From NCBI GenBank assembly GCA_016191985.1, contig JACPVB010000105.1, forward strand, positions 1-8,209: 8,209 nt of DNA, in the 5' to 3' direction. The notes beneath the pieces are model-generated. The model saw nothing but the letters and a program-made list of their open reading frames with translations. It ran no database searches and was not told the origin of the DNA. This DNA is from Chloroflexota bacterium (lineage in GTDB: Bacteria; Chloroflexota; Anaerolineae; Anaerolineales; Villigracilaceae). The position numbers and the translations under genes are program-made. How positions within the stretch are numbered: the first letter of the stretch is position 1; every line of letters starts with the position of its first letter. Positions 1 to 4,341 of this stretch are shown in pieces.

Positions 1-2198
1 GCAGTGTAGGAAATGTCTGTGAGGCGCAACCCGCTCAAAAGGAGTTCGAGGCGTCCCTTCATATCGAAAAAGTCAAAGTCGGGAAAATCCTTCACATCCC
101 AGGCGGAGGCGAGGCGGGAGCCTGTCATCACGATGGCGAGTTTGCGCGGCTCATTCGGCAAATCATTTCCATTGGGCTCGAAGACGGAGCCGACTTCAAA
201 CAACGCGAGGGATTCAGCGCGGGCATTCTTCTCCGCAATTTCGAGAACCGATGTAAGCAAACTTCGGCGTAAAACACTGCGCTCGGGTGCGATGGGATTC
301 GCGATGCGGACATGGTCGGATGCAAGACCCGACCCTACCAGGCGTGCTTCGCGTTCGGGCGAGGTCATGCGATAGGTGACGACTTCCTGCAAGCCGACGG
401 CAACGAGCAGGTCGCGCAGATGCTCCTCCCACTCGTGGACGGGGTTGCCAACCTGCGGCGGGAGCGCATCGGCCATGGTGGTGGTGGGGATGTTGTCGTA
501 GCCATAACTGCGCGCCACTTCTTCAAGCACATCCGCGAGACCGATGACGCCTTCATCAATGTCCATGCGGTGATCGGGGGCGGTTACTTGTAACTTATTA
601 CTTTTTACTTCGCACTTAAACTCAAGGCGGGTAAGAAGCTCGGAAATTTGTTCAAGCGTGAGATCGATGCCAAGCAGGCGTTTGACATCCTGCGAAGTGA
701 CATCCACTACCGAATCTTTTGGCTTGAGCGGATACGCATCCATGAGGTCGGGTGCGATCTGGCCGCCAGCCCACTGTGCCATGTATTTCAAACCGAGGCT
801 GACGCCGTGTTCGGCCATTGCGGGATGTACGCCGCGCGAAAAACGGAACGACGCTTCAGAAGGAAGATTGTGCTGCTTTGCCGTGCGGCGGATGTTGATG
901 AAATTCCACGCCGCGCCTTCGAGCAAAATGTTGACCGTGCTTTTTCCGCGCGATGTGATTTTGCCCACCGGCATTTCACCGGGTTGTGGTTCGATACCTT
1001 TTGCATCCAGCACTTCTGTTGAAGCATCGTACACTTCGGATTCGGAACCGCCCATCACACCTGCGAGAGAGAGCGACCCTTTTTCATCACACACCAGCAC
1101 ATTCATGGAAGTGAGCTTGCGCTCGACTCCATCGAGCGTGGTGAGTTTTTCGCCATCTTTTGCGGCGCGGGTGCTGATCTTGATTTTCGCTTCGAGTGCG
1201 CCCTTCGATTTGCTCTTGGGATCACGCTCATCGCGGGCTTTTTGGGCACGTTCTTTCAGCACATCATAATCAAAGGCGTGCAGCGGCTCGCCAAGTTCGA
1301 GCATGGCGTAGTTGGTCGCATCCACGATGTTGTTGATGGCGCGTATGCCTGCCAGTTTGAGTCTGCGCTGGATTTGGTACGGGCTGGGTTTGATCTCCAC
1401 ATTGCGGATCAATCCCACCACGAAGCGCGGATTAAGCTCAGGGTTCGTGATTTCGATTTCGACGAGTTCTTTGACGGATTGACCACTGACTTTTAGACTT
1501 CCGAAGTCTTTAAGACTTCGGAAGTCTCTGCCAGTCAACGCAGCCAATTCCCTTGCAATGCCAATCACATTTGCATTGCGTGCCATGTTCGGCAGAATGG
1601 AAATATCCAACACCGCGTCTCCGATGTAGTCTGCAAGCGGCATACCCACCGGGGCATCGTCATCGAGGAGGATGATGCCGTCGCTTTCGTCGGTGATGCC
1701 AAGCTCCTTTTCGGAGCAGACCATCGAGTACGAATCCACACCGCGAATTTTGGCGCGCTTGAGGGTCATCAACACCTGTCCATCGGCGTGACCGTCGTAC
1801 AGGGTGGAGCCTTCTTTTGCATACGCCACTTTGATTGGCTTTTCAAGTTTGCCTGCACCTTTCAAGTGGAAGATATTCGGTGCGCCTGTGAGAACAACCT
1901 GTTCTTGTTTTCCATCGAACAGATCGAGCAGGGTTAATTTGTCCGCATTGGGATGAGCCTTCACCTCGCGGATTTCCGCTACGACGATCTTTTCCTTGTC
2001 CCAGGCGATGCCGTTGGTCTTGAACTCATGTTTCGTGCTGGAATGCATCCCTTGAGCGGCAGTATCAGGCATGGGCAAGCCGACATAGAGAATCTCGTCC
2101 ACTTCAAGGCCTGCCAATGTTAATTTTCGGGCTATATCTTCAACAGATAAGCCGTCCAGATCAATGAAGTCTTTTAACCAGGATAGAGGTATTTTCAT
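1..2198 (-). CDS. pheT: Phenylalanyl-tRNA synthetase beta subunit, 3' end outside the window
   Basis: Beta chain of the cytoplasmic alpha2beta2 synthetase that charges tRNA-Phe; this chain carries tRNA binding and editing. I read 732 codons from ATG 2198 to the left edge with no stop. The N-terminus begins MKIPLSWLKDF; the EMAP-like tRNA-binding fold covers about residues 70-155 (VKAHPNADKL, LTGAPNI, SYSMVCSEKELG). The B3/B4 editing region runs about 210-470 (IVDATNYAMLELGEPLHAFD, GVMGG, RRTAKQHNLPSEASFRFSRG), then B5 about 474-560 and the catalytic-like core from about 575 (EEVARSYGYDNIP, VLRRSLL). The C-terminal FDX-ACB anticodon-binding domain, roughly the last 100 residues, lies beyond the window. 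GGAG sits 6 nt before ATG and fixes the start. It is the last seen gene of the pheS operon. Oddities: palindromes inside the coding sequence at 314-334 and 1495-1527, and a charged stretch at residues 314-335. Confidence 0.96.
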   Translation of the reverse strand, partial: MKIPLSWLKDFIDLDGLSVEDIARKLTLAGLEVDEILYVGLPMPDTAAQGMHSSTKHEFKTNGIAWDKEKIVVAEIREVKAHPNADKLTLLDLFDGKQEQVVLTGAPNIFHLKGAGKLEKPIKVAYAKEGSTLYDGHADGQVLMTLKRAKIRGVDSYSMVCSEKELGITDESDGIILLDDDAPVGMPLADYIGDAVLDISILPNMARNANVIGIARELAALTGRDFRSLKDFGSLKVSGQSVKELVEIEITNPELNPRFVVGLIRNVEIKPSPYQIQRRLKLAGIRAINNIVDATNYAMLELGEPLHAFDYDVLKERAQKARDERDPKSKSKGALEAKIKISTRAAKDGEKLTTLDGVERKLTSMNVLVCDEKGSLSLAGVMGGSESEVYDASTEVLDAKGIEPQPGEMPVGKITSRGKSTVNILLEGAAWNFINIRRTAKQHNLPSEASFRFSRGVHPAMAEHGVSLGLKYMAQWAGGQIAPDLMDAYPLKPKDSVVDVTSQDVKRLLGIDLTLEQISELLTRLEFKCEVKSNKLQVTAPDHRMDIDEGVIGLADVLEEVARSYGYDNIPTTTMADALPPQVGNPVHEWEEHLRDLLVAVGLQEVVTYRMTSPEREARLVGSGLASDHVRIANPIAPERSVLRRSLLTSVLEIAEKNARAESLALFEVGSVFEPNGNDLPNEPRKLAIVMTGSRLASAWDVKDFPDFDFFDMKGRLELLLSGLRLTDISYT
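314..334. repeat. Short GC-rich palindrome inside pheT
   Basis: GGTCGG at 314-319 is the inverse of CCGACC at 329-334. Read on the coding (minus) strand the hairpin gains a seventh G-U pair and closes a 7-nt loop. It encodes residues 620-628 (LVGSGLASD) of PheT, a surface-type junction just before the conserved RIANPI segment. The outer flanks (CTACCA on one side, ACAT on the other) no longer match, so if it is a mobile repeat copy one end has decayed. It could also be chance; the arms are short. Confidence 0.45.
1495..1527. repeat. Nested palindrome inside pheT: 15-bp perfect inverted repeat
   Basis: AGACTTCCGAAGTCT (1495-1509) and AGACTTCGGAAGTCT (1513-1527) are exact reverse complements separated by TTA. 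Each arm is also a palindrome of its own: 7 bp on either side of one central base (C in one copy, G in the other). The copies are also direct repeats with an 18-bp period, so both lie in the same frame and give the repeated peptide DFRSLK-DFGSLK at PheT residues 225-236. The insert sits between the conserved IARELAALTG segment and the next editing-domain segment, and it leaves the frame open. Confidence 0.9.
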
Positions 2199-2203
2199 GA
2201 GTA

Positions 2204-2216
2204 ACTCCTTCGGAGT
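2204..2216 (-). promoter_or_regulatory. pheT ribosome binding site within a small hairpin
   Basis: The Shine-Dalgarno GGAG (2208-2205 on the minus strand), 6 nt before the pheT ATG, forms the 3' arm of ACTCC-GAA-GGAGT. The five paired bases and 3-nt loop could partly hide the site. Translation arriving from the four-helix gene, whose stop is at 2229-2227, would open it, so coupling of the two genes is possible. The stem is short and the effect is unproven. Confidence 0.5.
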
Positions 2217-2217
2217 G

Positions 2218-2243
2218 CGATATTCGTTATTCGATATTCGAGT
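2218..2243. repeat. Left border repeat of the four-helix gene cassette
   Basis: Contains CGATATTCG twice (2218-2226 and 2232-2240). ATTCGATATTCGA (2229-2241) matches the reverse complement of TCGAGTATCGAAT at 2722-2734 in 12 of 13 positions, so the gene lies between inverted borders. The border overlaps the stop codon and the last codons (SNIE) of the four-helix gene, whose C-terminus is therefore repeat-encoded. Confidence 0.7.
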
Positions 2244-2697
2244 CTGATGACCCTATTGAATCATCTTCGACGATGTAATCTGACGCTATGTCACGGACTA
2301 TATAAGTTGAGCCGGGTTCATTGGCGCCTTGTTTGCTTTTCTTCAGAAAACCAATGTAACCATTGATCAATCGATTTAGGTTTTCACCGTCAACTGCAAA
2401 ATTCTTGTAAAGCGTTTCGGAAAGATAGTTGACCTTATAGGCATAAACGATATGGCTTAGTGTTTCTTCAAGAGAGCCACGCGCAATGTAGCAAAACCTC
2501 ACATTTTCTTGAAAGTAAAAGCACCCATGTCCTTCGGCAATATTGGCGGGAATGCTTTGCGATGAGCGGCGAATTTGTTGAGAGAGTGCATACTTTTCTT
2601 CCACGGGTAATACAGGCAATATTTCCTTGTGAACTCGTACAGCAAAATCTCGCGCCTTACACCATACATCCAGCTTTTCCAAGCCACTAATGCTCAT
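2227..2697 (-). CDS. Four-helix bundle protein (S23 / IVP family)
   Basis: 156 residues from ATG 2697. Family signature: QQIRRSSQSIPANIAEGHG at residues 40-58 and FCYIARGSLEET at 68-79, preceded by LDVWCKARDFAVRVHKE. This matches the four helix bundle proteins first known from intervening sequences in 23S rRNA genes; family members form small helical oligomers and their function is unknown. The core is about 120 residues, the usual length; the acidic tail from about residue 122 (ending DDSIGSSDSNIE) is extra and its last codons fall in a border repeat. A GTG at 2706 is also in frame, but GGAG lies across it and is 8 nt before ATG 2697, so I chose ATG. The gene splits pheS from pheT and is co-transcribed with them by position. 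No role in tRNA charging is implied. Inverted repeats at both borders suggest it arrived as a unit. Confidence 0.9.
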   Translation of the reverse strand: MSISGLEKLDVWCKARDFAVRVHKEILPVLPVEEKYALSQQIRRSSQSIPANIAEGHGCFYFQENVRFCYIARGSLEETLSHIVYAYKVNYLSETLYKNFAVDGENLNRLINGYIGFLKKSKQGANEPGSTYIVRDIASDYIVEDDSIGSSDSNIE

Positions 2698-2717
2698 CCC
2701 AACCACTCCGACTTTCC

Positions 2718-2752
2718 ATTTTCGAGTATCGAATCTCTATTCTCGGGTATCG
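2718..2752. repeat. Right border repeat of the four-helix gene cassette
   Basis: Two related 14-mers, ATTTTCGAGTATCG (2718-2731) and ATTCTCGGGTATCG (2739-2752), agree at 12 of 14 positions with a 21-bp period. TCGAGTATCGAAT (2722-2734) is the near-perfect inverse of the left border. The repeat lies between the pheS stop and the four-helix gene's ribosome binding site. Confidence 0.65.
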
Positions 2753-2760
2753 GTTCTTCA

Positions 2761-3819
2761 TTAGAACTGCTCCAAAAATCTCACATCGTTACCCCAGAAG
2801 TAACGGATGTCGTTGATCTTGTTACGCAGCATCAACTGGCGTTCGGGACCCATGCCCCAGGCAAAGCCGGAATAGATTTTCGGGTCGTAGCCGCCGTTTT
2901 GCAAAACAACCGGGTGCACCATGCCACAGCCGAGGATTTCCAGCCAGCCCGAATTCTTGCAGACCTGGCAGCCCTTGCCGCCGCAGACGAAACATTCCAC
3001 GTCCACTTCGGCGGAGGGTTCTGTGAATGGAAAGTACGAAGCGCGGAATCGCAACCTTGCGCCTTCCCCAAACATGCGGCGGACGAAATCCGCAATCGTG
3101 CCTTTCAAGTCCGCAAAGGTGATATTTTTTCCAACGGCCAGCCCTTCCACCTGGTTGAACTGAATCTCAGAGCGGGCGGTAATCTGCTCGTAACGGAAGC
3201 ACATACCGGGGAGAGCGATGCGGATCGGCGGCGGATTTTGCGGGTCTCTTGCGGCGTATTCCCGCATCGCGCGGATCTGTCCGGGCGACGTATGCGTCCG
3301 CATCAAAATTGGGTTATCGCCGCGGTCGCCGGCTTCCACAAAAAACGTATCCTGCATATCACGCGCAGGATGATGCGGCGGGAAGTTGAGCAGTTGGAAA
3401 TTCATATCATCCGTTTCCACTTCACGAGATGTATAAACCTGAAAACCCATCTCGGCGAGAATATCCAGCACGCGGCGCAACTGCTGCGTGGATGGGTGCA
3501 GCCTGCCGATATTCACGGAACGGCCGGGCAGGGTCACATCCAATTTTTCTTCTTCGAGCGATTTCGCCAGCGCGGCATTCTTGATCGCCTCGGCACGTTC
3601 CGCAAAAGCGGACTCGAACGCCACCTTCACACGGTTCGCCTCCGCGCCGACAACTGGTTTCTCTTCCTTTGAGAGTTTTCCCAGGCCGGCAAAGATCTGC
3701 ATCAGCGGTGAACTGCGCCCAACGTTTGCCACGCGCCAGGCGTCCAGAGCGGTTTGATCCGTGATCGCCGTCAAAGATTCCAGCCCAGCCTTCTCGATCT
3801 CTTTCAATTTCTCTTGCAT
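2761..3819 (-). CDS. pheS: Phenylalanyl-tRNA synthetase alpha subunit
   Basis: Catalytic chain of the synthetase, a class II enzyme that activates phenylalanine with ATP and transfers it to tRNA-Phe. 352 residues, normal length. A helical N-terminal arm of about 85 residues comes first, then the class II core: HPARDMQDTFF, LMRTHTSPGQIRAM, motif 2 GMCFRYEQITARSEIQFNQ, then FPFTEPSAEVDVE, and motif 3 GFAWGMGPERQLMLR near the C-terminus, ending RFLEQF. Motif 2 departs from the common DATH...FHQ form (TARSE...FNQ). An insertion holds four cysteines, C276, C279, C284 and C287 (CxxC-x4-CxxC), which may bind a metal. ATG 3819 is chosen because GGAGG (3829-3825) lies 5 nt upstream; the in-frame TTG at 3831 overlaps this site. 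First gene of the operon, under T-box control. Confidence 0.97.
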   Translation of the reverse strand: MQEKLKEIEKAGLESLTAITDQTALDAWRVANVGRSSPLMQIFAGLGKLSKEEKPVVGAEANRVKVAFESAFAERAEAIKNAALAKSLEEEKLDVTLPGRSVNIGRLHPSTQQLRRVLDILAEMGFQVYTSREVETDDMNFQLLNFPPHHPARDMQDTFFVEAGDRGDNPILMRTHTSPGQIRAMREYAARDPQNPPPIRIALPGMCFRYEQITARSEIQFNQVEGLAVGKNITFADLKGTIADFVRRMFGEGARLRFRASYFPFTEPSAEVDVECFVCGGKGCQVCKNSGWLEILGCGMVHPVVLQNGGYDPKIYSGFAWGMGPERQLMLRNKINDIRYFWGNDVRFLEQF

Positions 3820-3824
3820 ACATG

Positions 3825-3829
3825 CCTCC
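3825..3829 (-). promoter_or_regulatory. pheS ribosome binding site
   Basis: GGAGG followed by 5 nt and ATG 3819. It decides the start against the in-frame TTG at 3831. The 3838-3975 inverted-repeat element ends only 8 nt upstream of it. Confidence 0.8.
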
Positions 3830-3837
3830 AATGTTTC

Positions 3838-3975
3838 ATGTCATTGCGAGGAGGAGCACGTTCGCTTCACTCAATGTGAACTCCGCGACGACGAAGCAAT
3901 CCCCTTTTGATAAGGGAGATTGCTCACCGCACTGCGCGCGGCGCATGTGTCGGGCTAACGCCCTCGCAATGACAT
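3838..3975. repeat. 138-bp MITE-like inverted-repeat element in the pheS leader
   Basis: ATGTCATTGCGAGG (3838-3851) and CCTCGCAATGACAT (3962-3975) are perfect 14-bp terminal inverted repeats. Inside, AGCAATC (3895-3901) and GATTGCT (3917-3923) pair around a CCCTT...AAGGG hairpin (3903-3915). No open reading frame or transposase is present. Repeats starting GTCATTGCGAGG and containing GAAGCAATC are a recurrent dispersed type in many bacterial genomes, from memory. This copy lies downstream of the T-box terminator and upstream of the pheS ribosome binding site, so it is transcribed only in read-through mRNA and should fold into a long hairpin there. Confidence 0.88.
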
Positions 3976-3982
3976 AATGTCC

Positions 3983-4019
3983 AAAACAAAAACCTCCCGT
4001 CCACAAATGGGACGAGAGG
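3983..4019 (-). terminator. T-box intrinsic terminator before pheS
   Basis: On the minus strand CCTCTCGTCC (4019-4010) pairs with GGACGGGAGG (4002-3993) as a 10-bp stem with one G-U pair and a 7-nt loop, followed by TTTTTGTTTT (3992-3983). Its 5' arm overlaps the 3' half of the antiterminator (4017-4009), so the two structures exclude each other. Confidence 0.93.
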
Positions 4020-4291
4020 GAGTTCTCGCGGTACCACCCAAGTTAATCGCACTCGCCATTTAAGGCTCGCGATTCTCTTTGTGCTGACAATCATCAGCTT
4101 TCCTTATAACGCTGGAATTGCGGTCCGCACTACCCGGTACCGCAAGATTAATCTTGCGCTACGTTCACGCGAACGGCTCGAGAGGGAACTTCAACTGATT
4201 TCGGTCGAGTGCAATTTCACCGCTTGCCTTGCACATCTCTGGCGGCTTCTGCCAGCCTACTTTCCTCTATCACAGCCTTTTATATTTGATG
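3983..4291 (-). promoter_or_regulatory. T-box riboswitch, tRNA-Phe specific
   Basis: Leader that senses the charging state of tRNA-Phe and controls pheS by antitermination. Seen on the minus strand: Stem I from about 4277 to 4175, closed by GGCT/AGCC and AGAGG/CCTCT; AGTA loop-E sequence (4261-4258); distal T-loop motif AGAGATG (4240-4234) and distal loop GGTGAAA (4221-4215); then GAA-G-TTC, which places the specifier codon TTC (Phe) at 4188-4186. The T-box GGGTGGTACCGCG (4039-4027) folds as antiterminator: GGG (4039-4037) with CCC (4011-4009), a 7-nt bulge TGGTACC, and GCGAGA (4029-4024) with TCTCGT (4017-4012). A perfect 18-bp palindrome (4141-4158) and an AATCGC/GCGATT stem lie between Stem I and the T-box. 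The transcript start near 4291 is inferred from the promoter. Specifier placement is confirmed by the downstream gene. Confidence 0.96.
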
Positions 4292-4297
4292 GTTGTA

Positions 4298-4325
4298 ATT
4301 ATCTGCGGAATCAAAGAGATGTCAA
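4298..4325 (-). promoter_or_regulatory. Promoter of the pheS operon
   Basis: Minus strand TTGACA (4325-4320), 16 nt, GATAAT (4303-4298): a full -35 and a 5/6 -10 of the housekeeping sigma type, placed so that transcription begins about 14 nt before Stem I of the T-box. The -35 lies only 4 bp from the -10 of the divergent promoter. Confidence 0.85.
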
Positions 4326-4329
4326 GGCT

Positions 4330-4335
4330 TATAAT
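4330..4335 (+). promoter_or_regulatory. -10 element of the divergent membrane-protein gene
   Basis: Perfect TATAAT, six bases before ATG 4342. A normal start point 6-7 nt downstream would fall on or beside the A of the ATG, giving a leaderless mRNA. No good -35 hexamer is visible at 17 nt spacing, and no Shine-Dalgarno is present before the ATG, which fits a leaderless message. Confidence 0.65.
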
Positions 4336-4341
4336 TTGCCC

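Noticed and set aside
1..2198. Possible pseudogene of pheT, since no complete open frame is present in this region
   Set aside because: Codon-by-codon reading of the minus strand from 2198 to the edge finds no stop or frameshift; it only lacks its end because the window stops.
2629..3672. Long open frame of 347 codons on the plus strand opposite pheS
   Set aside because: It is antisense to an unmistakable PheS with all class II motifs, shows no family features, and arises from codon bias of the real gene.
3820..3831. TTG at 3831 as the start of pheS
   Set aside because: The TTG and next codon form the GGAGG ribosome binding site for ATG 3819.
3838..3975. CRISPR-like or tRNA-like structure in the pheS leader
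   Set aside because: There are only two inverted termini, no regularly spaced direct repeats, and no cloverleaf or anticodon arm.
4081..4341. Upstream in-frame extension of the membrane-protein gene by 87 codons
   Set aside because: This stretch is the T-box leader and promoter on the other strand; the extension is not membrane-like and TATAAT sits just before ATG 4342.
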